54,404 nucleotides of DNA from Roseobacter sp. (GTDB lineage Bacteria > Pseudomonadota > Alphaproteobacteria > Rhodobacterales > Rhodobacteraceae): assembly GCA_018500125.2 (NCBI GenBank), contig JAHBAM020000008.1:1-54404 (forward strand), given 5' to 3'. The notes under the pieces are model-generated. The model was not told where the DNA came from, did no database searches, and saw only the letters and a list, made by a program, of their open reading frames with translations. The translations under genes and the position numbers were made by a program. Shown here in pieces: positions 1 through 9,151 of the stretch (within the stretch, counting starts at the first letter, position 1; each line of letters opens with the position of its first letter).

Positions 1-20
1 AGGATGAGTATATCGAATGA
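1..20 (+). CDS. 3' end of an upstream gene, possibly ylxR (partial)
   Basis: In the third frame the first bases read as codons for D-E-Y-I-E followed by TGA at 18-20, which overlaps the infB start codon in an ATGA arrangement. In many bacteria the gene just before infB is ylxR, a small RNA-binding protein, in the nusA-ylxR-infB operon. Only five codons are visible, so the identity is inferred from gene order and the overlap alone. Confidence 0.3.
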
Positions 21-2506
21 GCGATAGCGACGGCAAAAAGACACTTGGTCTCCGCGGCGGTCCGCGGTCTGGCAACGTAAAGCAAAGCTTTAGCCACGGC
101 CGCACCAAGAATGTGGTGGTAGAAACGAAGCGCAAGCGCGTTGTCGTGCCCAAACCCAATGTCGCAGCATCAGGTGCGGGCACTGGGGGTAACAAATCAT
201 CCGCAGCGTCAAGCAACCGCCCCGGCGGCATCACTGATGCGGAAATGGAACGTCGTCTGAAGGCTGTTCAGGCTGCAAAGGCGCGCGAGTCAGACGAAGA
301 AGAACAACGCGCCGCCGAAGAAAAGCAGCGCGAAGAAGAGCGTATGCGTCGTCGCGCGGAAGCCGAAGAAAAAGAACGCGAAGAAAAAGAGCGCGAAGAA
401 CGCGCGCGCGCCAAGGCAGAAGAAGATGCCCGCAAACTTCGCGAAACCGAAGACGCCGCAAAACGCGCAGCAGCCGCACCTGCACCCGATGCAGACGCAG
501 GCGCAAACCGCACGGCGGCCAAGCCTATGCCCGAGCGTCGCAAAGTTGAAAACAACGATCGCGACGATCGCAACAAAGCCACCAAAGCGCGCGGCGATGA
601 AAGCCGTCGCAGCGGAAAACTGACGCTCAACCAAGCTCTCTCTGGTGGCGAAGGTGGCCGCCAGCGCTCCATGGCGGCTATGAAACGCCAGCAAGAGCGC
701 GCACGCCAAAAGGCTATGGGCCAGAATGTCGAGCGCGAGAAGATCGTGCGGGAAGTTCAGCTTCCAGAAGCGATTGTTGTAAGCGAACTTGCCAACCGTA
801 TGGCTGAGCGCGTTGCTGATGTTGTTAAGGCCCTGATGAACATGGGCATGATGGTTACACAGAACCAAACGATTGACGCTGACACTGCCGAACTGATCAT
901 CGAAGAATTTGGCCACAAAATGACACGCGTTTCGGCGGCTGACGTTGAAGACGTGATCAAGGAAGTGCCCGAAAACGAAGAAGATCTGAAGCCGCGTCCT
1001 CCGGTTATCACCATCATGGGCCACGTTGACCACGGTAAAACATCACTTCTCGACGCGATTCGAGATGCGAAAGTTGTTGCCGGAGAAGCTGGCGGGATCA
1101 CCCAGCACATCGGCGCCTATCAGGTCACAACAGAAAGCGGAGCCGTGCTGTCGTTCTTGGACACACCCGGCCACGCCGCCTTTACCTCCATGCGCTCACG
1201 CGGTGCGCAGGTCACGGATATCGTTGTTCTTGTTGTCGCAGCAGATGATGCGGTCATGCCGCAAACCATCGAGGCGATCAATCATGCCAAAGCGGCCAAA
1301 GTGCCCATGATTGTTGCAATCAACAAAATCGACAAACCAGCGGCAAACCCGACCAAGGTTCGCACAGATCTGCTACAGCACGAAGTTGTTGTTGAGGCTA
1401 TGTCTGGTGATGTTCAGGACGTCGAAGTTTCTGCCATCACGGGTCAGGGGCTTGACGAATTGCTCGAAGCGATTGCCCTTCAAGCTGAAATTCTGGAACT
1501 CAAAGCCAACCCCGATCGCGCAGCTGAAGGCGCTGTCATCGAAGCCCAGCTTGATGTTGGCCGTGGCCCTGTTGCGACTGTTCTTGTGCAAAAAGGCACG
1601 CTGCGCCAAGGCGATATTTTTGTTGTCGGGGAGCAATACGGTAAAGTCCGGGCGCTCATCAATGACAAGGGTGAACGCGTTAAAGAGGCTGGCCCTTCTG
1701 TTCCTGTCGAAGTGCTTGGCTTGAACGGAACACCAGAAGCGGGTGACGTTCTCAATGTGGTAAGCTCCGAAGCGCAGGCCCGTGAAATTGCCGAATACCG
1801 CGAAAGTGCTGCCAAAGAAAAACGTGCCGCTGCTGGCGCCGCAACCACGCTTGAACAGCTTATGGCGAAGGCAAAAGATGACAAGAATGTCACCGAAATG
1901 CCGATCGTTATGAAAGCGGACGTTCAAGGCTCTGCCGAAGCCATTGTGCAAGCCATGGAAAAAATCGGTAACGAGGAAGTTCGCGTGCGTGTTCTCCACT
2001 CAGGTGTTGGCGCGATCACAGAAAGCGATGTGAGCCTTGCTGAAGCCTCCGGTGCGCCTGTGTTTGGCTTTAACGTTCGGGCCAATGCGCCCGCGCGAAA
2101 CAGCGCAAACCAGAAAGGCGTCGAAATTCGCTATTATTCTGTGATTTACGATCTGGTCGATGACGTAAAACAGGCGGCGAGCGGCCTCTTGTCTGCGGAG
2201 ATCCGCGAGAAGTTTATCGGATATGCCGAAATCCGCGAAGTCTTCAAAGTTACGGGTGTTGGCAAAGTTGCGGGCTGTCTTGTGACAGAAGGCGTCGCGC
2301 GTCGCAGTGCGGGTGTTCGCCTCCTTCGCGACAACGTCGTTATCCACGAAGGCACACTGAAGACACTCAAGCGCTTCAAAGACGAAGTGGCGGAAGTTCA
2401 GTCAGGTCAGGAATGTGGTATGGCGTTTGAAGCCTATGACGATATCCGCGCCGGTGATGTGATCGAGATCTTTGAGCGTGAAGAGATCGAGCGCAACCTC
2501 GACTAA
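17..2506 (+). CDS. infB: Translation initiation factor IF-2
   Basis: IF-2 is the GTPase that delivers fMet-tRNA to the 30S subunit and promotes subunit joining in the cytoplasm. The 829-residue protein has a basic N-terminus, then a long highly charged Glu/Arg/Ala-rich segment (about 75-230) likely to be helical, and an IF2 N-terminal domain near 245-300. The GTPase core follows: P-loop GHVDHGKT (about 335-342), DTPGH (about 381-385) and NKID (about 435-438). Beta-barrel and C-terminal fMet-tRNA-binding domains complete it. Length and order are normal for alphaproteobacteria. The ATG at 17 overlaps a preceding stop, suggesting coupling to the upstream gene. A strong terminator follows directly. 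Confidence 0.98.
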   Translation: MSDSDGKKTLGLRGGPRSGNVKQSFSHGRTKNVVVETKRKRVVVPKPNVAASGAGTGGNKSSAASSNRPGGITDAEMERRLKAVQAAKARESDEEEQRAAEEKQREEERMRRRAEAEEKEREEKEREERARAKAEEDARKLRETEDAAKRAAAAPAPDADAGANRTAAKPMPERRKVENNDRDDRNKATKARGDESRRSGKLTLNQALSGGEGGRQRSMAAMKRQQERARQKAMGQNVEREKIVREVQLPEAIVVSELANRMAERVADVVKALMNMGMMVTQNQTIDADTAELIIEEFGHKMTRVSAADVEDVIKEVPENEEDLKPRPPVITIMGHVDHGKTSLLDAIRDAKVVAGEAGGITQHIGAYQVTTESGAVLSFLDTPGHAAFTSMRSRGAQVTDIVVLVVAADDAVMPQTIEAINHAKAAKVPMIVAINKIDKPAANPTKVRTDLLQHEVVVEAMSGDVQDVEVSAITGQGLDELLEAIALQAEILELKANPDRAAEGAVIEAQLDVGRGPVATVLVQKGTLRQGDIFVVGEQYGKVRALINDKGERVKEAGPSVPVEVLGLNGTPEAGDVLNVVSSEAQAREIAEYRESAAKEKRAAAGAATTLEQLMAKAKDDKNVTEMPIVMKADVQGSAEAIVQAMEKIGNEEVRVRVLHSGVGAITESDVSLAEASGAPVFGFNVRANAPARNSANQKGVEIRYYSVIYDLVDDVKQAASGLLSAEIREKFIGYAEIREVFKVTGVGKVAGCLVTEGVARRSAGVRLLRDNVVIHEGTLKTLKRFKDEVAEVQSGQECGMAFEAYDDIRAGDVIEIFEREEIERNLD

Positions 2507-2528
2507 TCGAACGCGAAATTGAAAATCA

Positions 2529-2562
2529 AAAGGCTGGTGGGTTATCCTGCCAGCCTTTTTTC
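2529..2562. terminator. Rho-independent terminator of infB (probably bidirectional)
   Basis: A perfect 9-bp stem (AAAGGCTGG at 2529-2537 with CCAGCCTTT at 2550-2558) encloses a 12-nt loop and runs into a T-tract on the + strand. On the minus strand the same stem is preceded by A residues that give a U-tract for leftward transcripts, so it can also end the small leftward gene whose stop codon lies in the loop. Confidence 0.9.
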
Positions 2563-2694
2563 GTATCGTTCTGATGTGATGAGCGTGCCCACGTATTCTT
2601 TTTTTCCGACGCGCACAACAGTCAGCCCGTTTGGCAGCGTTTTGACAAAGCAACCATGAACAGACACACCACTGGCGACAAAAATTGTGCACAT
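2542..2694 (-). CDS. Small protein of unknown function (50 aa)
   Basis: A 50-residue ORF opens at an ATG (CAT at 2692-2694) preceded by a strong AAGGAG ribosome-binding site with an 8-nt spacer, which argues for real translation. The product starts MCTIFVASGVSVHG and has alternating hydrophobic and charged residues like a small beta-barrel; it has no signal peptide or membrane segment. An upstream in-frame start at 2736 lacks a comparable ribosome-binding site. Its TAA stop lies in the loop of the terminator shared with infB. I do not recognise a family. Confidence 0.6.
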   Translation of the reverse strand: MCTIFVASGVSVHGCFVKTLPNGLTVVRVGKKEYVGTLITSERYEKRLAG

Positions 2695-2770
2695 GATCTT
2701 TTCTCCTTGGTTACTGCTGCCAATATTTACGGCCACAGGCGCACAAAAAACAAGATTAATGTGTGTTTAT

Positions 2771-3169
2771 TCACATCCAGTCACGTAAAATCGGGATAAG
2801 CGGAATGTCTGCTGCGGGCATCGGGTAGTCTCTGAGTTTCGCAGCGTGAACCCAAGCAAGTTGTTGGCCTTCTCTTGGCGTTACGATTCCGTTCCACTTG
2901 CGGCAGGCAAAAAGCGGCATCATCAAATGAAAGTCATCATAGCTGTGTGACGCAAAAGTGAGCGGTGCGAGGCAGCTGTTCCACGTTTCTATGCCAAGCT
3001 CTTCGTTTAGCTCACGCACCAGAGCGCTTTCGGGGGTTTCTCCAGGTTCGATCTTTCCACCAGGAAACTCCCAGAGGCCCTCCATGGGCTTGCCTTTCGG
3101 GCGTTGCGCCAAAAGAACACGGTTGTCTTGGTCTAGGAGCGCAACTGCGGACACAAGGACAATCTTCAT
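2771..3169 (-). CDS. mutT: Nudix hydrolase, 8-oxo-dGTP diphosphatase (MutT-like)
   Basis: MutT hydrolyses 8-oxo-dGTP to the monophosphate, keeping the oxidised nucleotide out of DNA. The 132-residue protein carries a complete Nudix box at residues 38-60: G38, E44, R52-E53, E56-E57 and G59. Length fits the MutT family. Its ATG overlaps the argJ stop by 4 nt, so it is likely translated by coupling as the last gene of a PPIase-argJ-mutT operon. Nudix substrates vary, so another nucleotide cannot be excluded, but the WEFPGGKIEPGE signature is typical of MutT. Confidence 0.88.
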   Translation of the reverse strand: MKIVLVSAVALLDQDNRVLLAQRPKGKPMEGLWEFPGGKIEPGETPESALVRELNEELGIETWNSCLAPLTFASHSYDDFHLMMPLFACRKWNGIVTPREGQQLAWVHAAKLRDYPMPAADIPLIPILRDWM

Positions 3170-4395
3170 GACCTGTAATCCGCGTTGATTTCGATATAGC
3201 CGTGCGTCAGATCACAGGTCCAAACGGTCCTTGCGCCCTGACCGAGGCCAAGATCAACGCTGATGGTGATCTCCGGTTGTTTCATTAAGGAGGCTGCGTC
3301 TTCTTCTCGATACTCGGGGTTGACCCAGCCGTCCTTGGCAACAAGAACGTCTCCAAACCAGATCGAAAGTTTATCCCGATCTGCAAAGGCACCAGATTTG
3401 CCAATCGCCATAACAATACGGCCCCAATTTGGATCTTCTCCGGCAATCGCTGTTTTGACCAAAGGCGAATTTGCAATCGCCATCGCATGAGTGTGAGCGT
3501 CTTGTTCACTTTGCGCGCCGGTCACGCGGATTTCTACAAACTTCGTTGCCCCCTCGCCATCTCTGACAACCTGATGCGCCAAATCCAGCATCACGCCGCG
3601 CAACGCATCCTTAAACTGCGAGTCTTCGCGCCCGACAGAAACACCACTTTTGCCTGTGGCACAGAGAAGAAGCGTATCCGATGTTGATGTGTCGCTGTCG
3701 ACAGTGATCGAATTGAAAGTCGGGCCTGTCAGCTCCGACAATACGGCTTGCAAGTCAGCCTGAGTCACTGCGGCATCGGTAAAGATATAGACCAGCATCG
3801 TCGCCATATCCGGCGCAATCATGCCCGATCCTTTGGCAATTCCGGCTATTTTGACAAGCTTGCCATCCACTTCAAAGCTGGCACTTGCACCCTTTGGGAA
3901 AGTGTCCGTTGTCATAATGGCTTTCGCGGCATCCGCGATACCGGCCTCGGACAAACTGTTTTGAAGCCCCTCCAGAGCGACCACGATCTTGTCATGTGGC
4001 AAGCGCTCTCCAATCACACCTGTCGAGGAGGTGAATACACGGCTTGAGTCCATATCAAACAGGGTTGCTGCGGCCGAGGTAATTGCCTGAACAGACTCTG
4101 CACCCACAGCGCCCGTGAAAGCGTTGGAATTGCCCGAATTCACAATGATCGCGGCGCGGCCACTGTTTGTCCCTCCGGTTTTTGACTGACAGTCAAGCAC
4201 CGCAGCCGAGCGCGTCGAAGACCGCGTGTAAACGCCCGCGATAGACGTTCCTTCACACAATGATGCAAGCATGACATCCGTCCGGCCCGCATATTTTACG
4301 CCCGCCGCCGCCGTGGCAAAGCGCACACCTTCAATGACAGGAAGCTCGGGAAAATGCGCAGGTGCGAGCGGTGATACTTTTGTGATCTTGGCCAT
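3166..4395 (-). CDS. argJ: Bifunctional ornithine acetyltransferase / N-acetylglutamate synthase
   Basis: ArgJ moves the acetyl group from N-acetylornithine to glutamate in the cyclic arginine pathway, and bifunctional versions also make N-acetylglutamate from acetyl-CoA. The 409-residue precursor has the self-cleavage site A198-T199-M200-L201 after a GSGMIAP segment; in this family Thr199 becomes the N-terminal nucleophile of the beta chain. Length is normal. It starts 6 nt after the PPIase stop and overlaps mutT. Whether it is mono- or bifunctional cannot be read from sequence. Confidence 0.96.
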   Translation of the reverse strand: MAKITKVSPLAPAHFPELPVIEGVRFATAAAGVKYAGRTDVMLASLCEGTSIAGVYTRSSTRSAAVLDCQSKTGGTNSGRAAIIVNSGNSNAFTGAVGAESVQAITSAAATLFDMDSSRVFTSSTGVIGERLPHDKIVVALEGLQNSLSEAGIADAAKAIMTTDTFPKGASASFEVDGKLVKIAGIAKGSGMIAPDMATMLVYIFTDAAVTQADLQAVLSELTGPTFNSITVDSDTSTSDTLLLCATGKSGVSVGREDSQFKDALRGVMLDLAHQVVRDGEGATKFVEIRVTGAQSEQDAHTHAMAIANSPLVKTAIAGEDPNWGRIVMAIGKSGAFADRDKLSIWFGDVLVAKDGWVNPEYREEDAASLMKQPEITISVDLGLGQGARTVWTCDLTHGYIEINADYRS

Positions 4396-4401
4396 CAGCC
4401 T

Positions 4402-5259
4402 TTACTCCGTGAGCAGCACATCTTCTTTCAAGACGGCTGGATCTATCTCGCCCTCAGCGATTTGGTCTATGCTTCCAAGTTTTTTCAAGCGCGCGACCTC
4501 GGCTTCAATCACTGTGTTGAACAGCTCGCTTTCAAGCTCTGCTCTCACCTCCTCGAACTGAGGAAGATCGGCAAGCCTTGTTTCATTGAGCTTGATCACG
4601 TGCCAGCCAAACTGCGTCTGCACAGGCTCCGAGATAGCGCCGTCTTCCATGGCCGCGACAGCGTCTTCAAAAGGTGGAACCATCATACCCTTGCTAAACC
4701 AGCCCAGATCACCGCCGTTTGGCCCGGACGGGCCAGTCGAGCGCTCTTTGGCAAGCTCGCTAAAGTCGGCACCGGCTGCAAGCTCTGCAATAAGCGTTTT
4801 GGCGTCCTCTTCCGTTTCCACAAGGATGTGGGCCGCCTTGAACTCCTTGTCAGGCGTGGCATTGGAATACTTCGCACTGTAGGCGGCTTTAAGCGCATCA
4901 TCGGTCAGCTTCTCTTCAACAATCTGTTCGATGACAGTTGATGCAACAAGCGAGCGGCGCTCGTTATCAAGGCGGCGCTGAACGGGCGTTGGCAAGTCTC
5001 CGTCAAAGCGGTCTGCAAGGATGGTCTGGTTGACCAACTGATCGAGGATCGCTTTGAAAAGCACATCATCCGGAAGCTGTAGATACTGCTCGGGAAGCCC
5101 GCTCCGTGCGACGGCCATATGGCCCAACGTGATCTTGGTTCCGTTGACTGTCGCGACGACAGTGCTTGGGTTTGGGGCTGTGTCATCCGCAAAAGCGGGA
5201 GCAGAGGCCAAGGCACCCGCCAAAACCAGTGACATAATCTTGAAGTGTTTAGACATCAT
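4402..5259 (-). CDS. Periplasmic parvulin-type peptidyl-prolyl isomerase
   Basis: This 285-residue protein belongs to the parvulin (PpiC/SurA-like) class that assists folding of exported proteins. A signal peptide occupies about the first 24 residues and ends in ASAPAFA before D-D-T. A helical chaperone-like segment follows, then the rotamase domain with the conserved AAHILV segment, the GGDLGWF segment and the GWHVIKL strand. The start at 5259 is preferred over 5307 because AAGGGA lies just upstream and the signal peptide then begins properly. It heads the operon with argJ and mutT and diverges from secA; the pairing with secA fits a role in export. Confidence 0.9.
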   Translation of the reverse strand: MMSKHFKIMSLVLAGALASAPAFADDTAPNPSTVVATVNGTKITLGHMAVARSGLPEQYLQLPDDVLFKAILDQLVNQTILADRFDGDLPTPVQRRLDNERRSLVASTVIEQIVEEKLTDDALKAAYSAKYSNATPDKEFKAAHILVETEEDAKTLIAELAAGADFSELAKERSTGPSGPNGGDLGWFSKGMMVPPFEDAVAAMEDGAISEPVQTQFGWHVIKLNETRLADLPQFEEVRAELESELFNTVIEAEVARLKKLGSIDQIAEGEIDPAVLKEDVLLTE

Positions 5260-5294
5260 ATTCCCTTTGTTTCCTTCGTGTATCGCGCTCGGCG

Positions 5295-5323
5295 TTGACA
5301 CTGCCAAAGCCGCCCCTTACATC
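5295..5323 (+). promoter_or_regulatory. Candidate sigma-70 promoter for secA
   Basis: A perfect -35 hexamer TTGACA at 5295-5300 is followed after 17 nt by TACATC at 5318-5323, a weak -10. It would give a 5' leader of about 100 nt ahead of secA. The -35 is convincing and the -10 is not, so this stays tentative. Confidence 0.4.
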
Positions 5324-5431
5324 GCCTTAAGGCCAAGACACGCTATCTGTTCCAAGCCGTTGTAGGACGCGCACAAAACCGGAGCAAGCAAATGTCTTGC
5401 GACGAGATAAAATGAGCGGATCGGACGAAAT

Positions 5432-8107
5432 ATGCTTGGACTTGGATCACTCGCCAAAAAGATTTTTGGCACGGCAAACGACCGCAAGGTTAAGGCAACA
5501 AAGCCCTTAATTGACCAGATCAATGCACTTGAGCCGACTTTTGAAGCTCTGAGCGATGAGCAAATTATTGCTAAGACATCCGAATTCAAAAAGCGCGTCT
5601 CGGAAGGCGAAAGCCTTGACGCCCTTCTCCCCGAGGCATTCGCCAACTGCCGGGAAGCCGCAAAGCGCGCCTTGGGGCTGCGAGCCTTTGATGTGCAGCT
5701 CATGGGCGGGATCTTTTTGCATCAGGGCAATATTTCCGAAATGAAAACGGGCGAGGGCAAAACACTCGTCGCCACATTCCCGGCCTATCTCAATGCGCTG
5801 ACCGGCAAGGGCGTTCATGTTGTCACGGTAAACGACTATCTTGCCCGCCGCGATGCCGAGTGGATGAGCAACGTATTTAGCGCACTCGGAATGACCACCG
5901 GGGTGATCTACCCGCAGCAGCCAGAAAACGAAAAGTCGGACGCCTATGCGTCAGACATCACTTACGCGACAAACAACGAGCTTGGCTTTGACTACCTGCG
6001 CGACAACATGAAGTCCGAGCTGAAACAGATCAATCAAAAGGTCCATCATTTTGCGATCGTTGACGAAGTTGACTCGATCCTGATTGATGAAGCGCGCACG
6101 CCGTTGATTATTTCGGGGCCGTCTGAAGACCGCTCCGAGCTTTATATCCAGATCGACAAGCTCATCCCGGAGTTGAGTGAAGACCATTACAGCCTTGACG
6201 AGAAAACCCGCAATGTAACCTTCTCCGATGAAGGGAACGAATTTCTGGAGCAGCTCTTGCTTCAGCGTGGCGTTCTGGCAGAGGGCCAGAGCCTCTATGA
6301 CCCCGAGAGCACAACAATCGTGCATCACGTCAATCAGGGCCTGCGCGCGCACAAGCTTTTTTCAAAAGACAAAGATTATATCGTGCGCAACGGCGATGTT
6401 GTTTTGATCGACGAATTCACTGGCCGTATGATGGCCGGCCGTCGACTTTCGGAAGGGCTTCATCAGGCGATTGAAGCCAAGGAGGGCTGCAATATTCAGC
6501 CCGAGAACGTCACCTTGGCGCAGGTTACGTTTCAAAACTATTTCCGCCTCTATGACAAACTTGCCGGCATGACAGGCACAGCGACAACAGAAGCCGAAGA
6601 GTTTATGGAAATCTACGGTCTTGGCGTTGTTGAAGTGCCTACAAACAAGCCGATTGCACGGATAGATGACGACGACGCCGTTTACCGCACAGCTCAAGAA
6701 AAATACGCCGCGATTGTCGAGACAATCAAGGAAGCCAACGCCAAGGGCCAACCTATTCTTGTGGGCACAACTTCGATTGAGAAATCCGAATTTCTCAGCG
6801 AGATGCTGACCAAGGAAGGCGTGAAGCACAATGTTCTGAACGCCCGCCAGCACGAGCAAGAAGCCCAGATCGTTGCGGATGCGGGAAAGCTTGGCGCTGT
6901 CACGATTGCAACCAATATGGCCGGACGGGGAACCGACATCAAACTTGGCGGCAATGTCGAATTCAAGATCATGCAAGCCATCGCGGACTCGCCCGAGGAC
7001 GACATCGAAGAGGTGCGCGCCAAGATTGAAGCGGATCACGAGGGCTGGGAGCAAAAGGTCAAAGACGCGGGGGGCCTCTTTGTTCTGGCAACAGAACGCC
7101 ACGAGAGCCGCCGCATCGACAACCAGCTTCGGGGCCGGTCTGGCCGTCAGGGCGACCCGGGACGCTCTTCTTTTTATCTTAGCCTTGAAGATGACCTGAT
7201 GCGCATCTTCGGATCGGAACGGCTCGACAAAGTGCTTTCAACGCTCGGCATGAAAGACGGTGAAGCGATTGTTCACCCTTGGGTCAACAAATCACTCGAA
7301 CGGGCGCAGGCGAAAGTTGAAGGCCGCAATTTCGACATCCGCAAACAGCTTCTCAAGTTTGATGATGTTATGAACGAACAGCGCAAGGTGATCTTCAAGC
7401 AGCGCCGTGATATCATGGAAGCGGCTGATCTGTCCGACATTACCCAAGATATGCGCAACCAGGTGATTGACGATCTGGTTGACGAGTTTATGCCGCCCAA
7501 AACCTACGCCGATCAATGGGACACAGAGGGCCTCTATGCGGCCTGTCTTGAAAAGCTTGGCGTTGATGTGCCCGTCATCGACTGGGCCGCAGAAGAAGGC
7601 GTTGATGACGACGAAATCACCGAACGTCTCGAGAACGCCAGCGATGCCTTTATGGCGTCCAAGGCGGCGCATTTTGGGCCGGAAACGATGCGGATGATCG
7701 AGAAACAGGTCTTGCTTCAAACGATCGACAAGAAATGGCGCGAGCACTTGCTCACCTTGGAGCACCTGCGCTCGGTTGTCAGCTTTCGCGGGTATGCGCA
7801 ACGCGATCCGCTCAACGAGTATAAAAACGAAGCCTTCCAGCTTTTTGAAAATATGCTCGACAGCCTGCGCGAGGATGTCACCCAGCAGCTTGCGCTTGTC
7901 AGACCGCTGTCAGACGAAGAGCAGCAGCAAGCCATCGCCATGATGCGAGAGCGTGAAAACATGAGCGCCGGTCCGGCCGCGCCCCTCACGCCCAAGGCGG
8001 AAGGCTTTGTCGAGGATGATCCGAGCACGTGGGGCAACCCCGGGCGCAACGAAGAGTGCCCCTGCGGCTCTGGCAAGAAATTCAAGCACTGTCACGGGCG
8101 CGTTTAG
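5432..8107 (+). CDS. secA: Preprotein translocase ATPase SecA
   Basis: SecA is the ATPase motor that pushes unfolded preproteins through SecYEG. The 891-residue protein has Walker A MKTGEGKT (about 104-111), the [13 protein letters not shown] helicase motif (about 210-222), the second nucleotide-binding fold with [13 protein letters not shown] and a [10 protein letters not shown] segment, a helical scaffold/wing region, and the zinc-binding tail [15 protein letters not shown], which in E. coli binds SecB and lipids. Length is typical. Two exported-protein genes follow on the same strand, and a periplasmic PPIase diverges upstream. Confidence 0.99.
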   Translation: MLGLGSLAKKIFGTANDRKVKATKPLIDQINALEPTFEALSDEQIIAKTSEFKKRVSEGESLDALLPEAFANCREAAKRALGLRAFDVQLMGGIFLHQGNISEMKTGEGKTLVATFPAYLNALTGKGVHVVTVNDYLARRDAEWMSNVFSALGMTTGVIYPQQPENEKSDAYASDITYATNNELGFDYLRDNMKSELKQINQKVHHFAIVDEVDSILIDEARTPLIISGPSEDRSELYIQIDKLIPELSEDHYSLDEKTRNVTFSDEGNEFLEQLLLQRGVLAEGQSLYDPESTTIVHHVNQGLRAHKLFSKDKDYIVRNGDVVLIDEFTGRMMAGRRLSEGLHQAIEAKEGCNIQPENVTLAQVTFQNYFRLYDKLAGMTGTATTEAEEFMEIYGLGVVEVPTNKPIARIDDDDAVYRTAQEKYAAIVETIKEANAKGQPILVGTTSIEKSEFLSEMLTKEGVKHNVLNARQHEQEAQIVADAGKLGAVTIATNMAGRGTDIKLGGNVEFKIMQAIADSPEDDIEEVRAKIEADHEGWEQKVKDAGGLFVLATERHESRRIDNQLRGRSGRQGDPGRSSFYLSLEDDLMRIFGSERLDKVLSTLGMKDGEAIVHPWVNKSLERAQAKVEGRNFDIRKQLLKFDDVMNEQRKVIFKQRRDIMEAADLSDITQDMRNQVIDDLVDEFMPPKTYADQWDTEGLYAACLEKLGVDVPVIDWAAEEGVDDDEITERLENASDAFMASKAAHFGPETMRMIEKQVLLQTIDKKWREHLLTLEHLRSVVSFRGYAQRDPLNEYKNEAFQLFENMLDSLREDVTQQLALVRPLSDEEQQQAIAMMRERENMSAGPAAPLTPKAEGFVEDDPSTWGNPGRNEECPCGSGKKFKHCHGRV

Positions 8108-8173
8108 ACACCACAGAAACGACAGAATGACTCCGTGCTTTTGCCCTAAGAGTGCCCAAGTTTTTAACGATGC

Positions 8174-8200
8174 TGCCTCCGAACCTTTATGGCGGAGGCA
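8174..8200 (+). promoter_or_regulatory. Hairpin that sequesters the Shine-Dalgarno of the gene after secA
   Basis: TGCCTCCG (8174-8181) and CGGAGGCA (8193-8200) form a perfect 8-bp stem around an 11-nt loop. The 3' arm contains the GGAGG Shine-Dalgarno (8194-8198) for the ATG at 8204. There is no T-tract, so it is not an ordinary terminator for secA. In mRNA it should mask the ribosome-binding site unless opened. Confidence 0.6.
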
Positions 8201-8203
8201 GAT

Positions 8204-9130
8204 ATGCCCGACTACAAAAGATATGGAATTGCTGGCGCGACATTCGCCACAATTTTGATCACAGGCCAGATCATGCAGACGATGTCTGCCCCCGAACGCG
8301 CCAGCGCGGCGGATGTGCAGGCCATGCCTTTGCCTGTTGCGATCTCGGATATTGAATTGACCGCTGCAAACGACGCCAGCCTGACAGCGGCGTCCCTCGA
8401 CAGCCCGTCAAGCGCAACCCATAGCGGCGAACAGCCGCTGACAGGCGAGAGTTGCAGCGTTACCTTATCAGCCAAAGCGATCGCTGCGGCCCTTGTAGAC
8501 CTTGAGCTTTCGGCCCCCTGCGCTCCAAATGAACGGGTGGTCATCCATCACAACGGCATGATGTTTTCGGACGTCACGAACGGCGCTGGCCGGTTTAGCA
8601 CCACGGTTCCTGCCTTGAGCAAAGAGGCCGTATTTATTGCTTCTTTTGCGGGTGGTGACGGCGCGGTTGCGACGGCGACTGTGGAAGAAATCGATATCTT
8701 TGACCGAGCTGTTGTTCAAATGCAGGGCAGTTTTGCCATCAACCTTCACGCCCGCGAATTTGGCGCACAGTATGGTGACACGCGGCACATCTGGACCGGG
8801 CACCCTGGCGATATTGTCGACGGGGTAACGGGGCATGGCGGCTTTATGCTTGAATTGGGCGACCGTAGTCTTGAAAACCCCCTGATTGCAGAGGTTTACA
8901 CCTTTCCGACAGGTATGGCGAAAGAAGCCGGAAGCATTGCTCTGAGCGTAGATATCGAGATTACCGCCGAGAACTGCGATAAGGACATCGAGGCGCAAAC
9001 CCTTCAAACAAGCCGTGGCGAAAAGATCGCGGTTCAGACTTTGGATATGTCTATGCCAGCTTGTGAGGCGGTGGGAGACTTTCTGATGTTGAAAAACCTC
9101 GTCAATGACATGAAGGTGGCTTTCAACTGA
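8204..9130 (+). CDS. Exported protein of unknown function downstream of secA
   Basis: A 308-residue protein starts at the ATG at 8204, chosen because GGAGG stands 5 nt upstream. A hydrophobic segment near residues 8-28 looks like a signal anchor or uncleaved signal; the rest is soluble, Ala/Ser/Thr-rich and predicted to lie outside the cytoplasm. Two cysteine pairs are visible (around SCSVTL and SAPCAP, and around ENCDKD and MPACEAV), which may form disulfides in the periplasm. I recall homologues in related genomes labelled translocase, probably only because they neighbour secA; nothing here resembles a Sec component. The next gene starts 21 nt later. Confidence 0.75.
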   Translation: MPDYKRYGIAGATFATILITGQIMQTMSAPERASAADVQAMPLPVAISDIELTAANDASLTAASLDSPSSATHSGEQPLTGESCSVTLSAKAIAAALVDLELSAPCAPNERVVIHHNGMMFSDVTNGAGRFSTTVPALSKEAVFIASFAGGDGAVATATVEEIDIFDRAVVQMQGSFAINLHAREFGAQYGDTRHIWTGHPGDIVDGVTGHGGFMLELGDRSLENPLIAEVYTFPTGMAKEAGSIALSVDIEITAENCDKDIEAQTLQTSRGEKIAVQTLDMSMPACEAVGDFLMLKNLVNDMKVAFN

Positions 9131-9151
9131 CTGTTTGGTTGAGAGGCTGTT

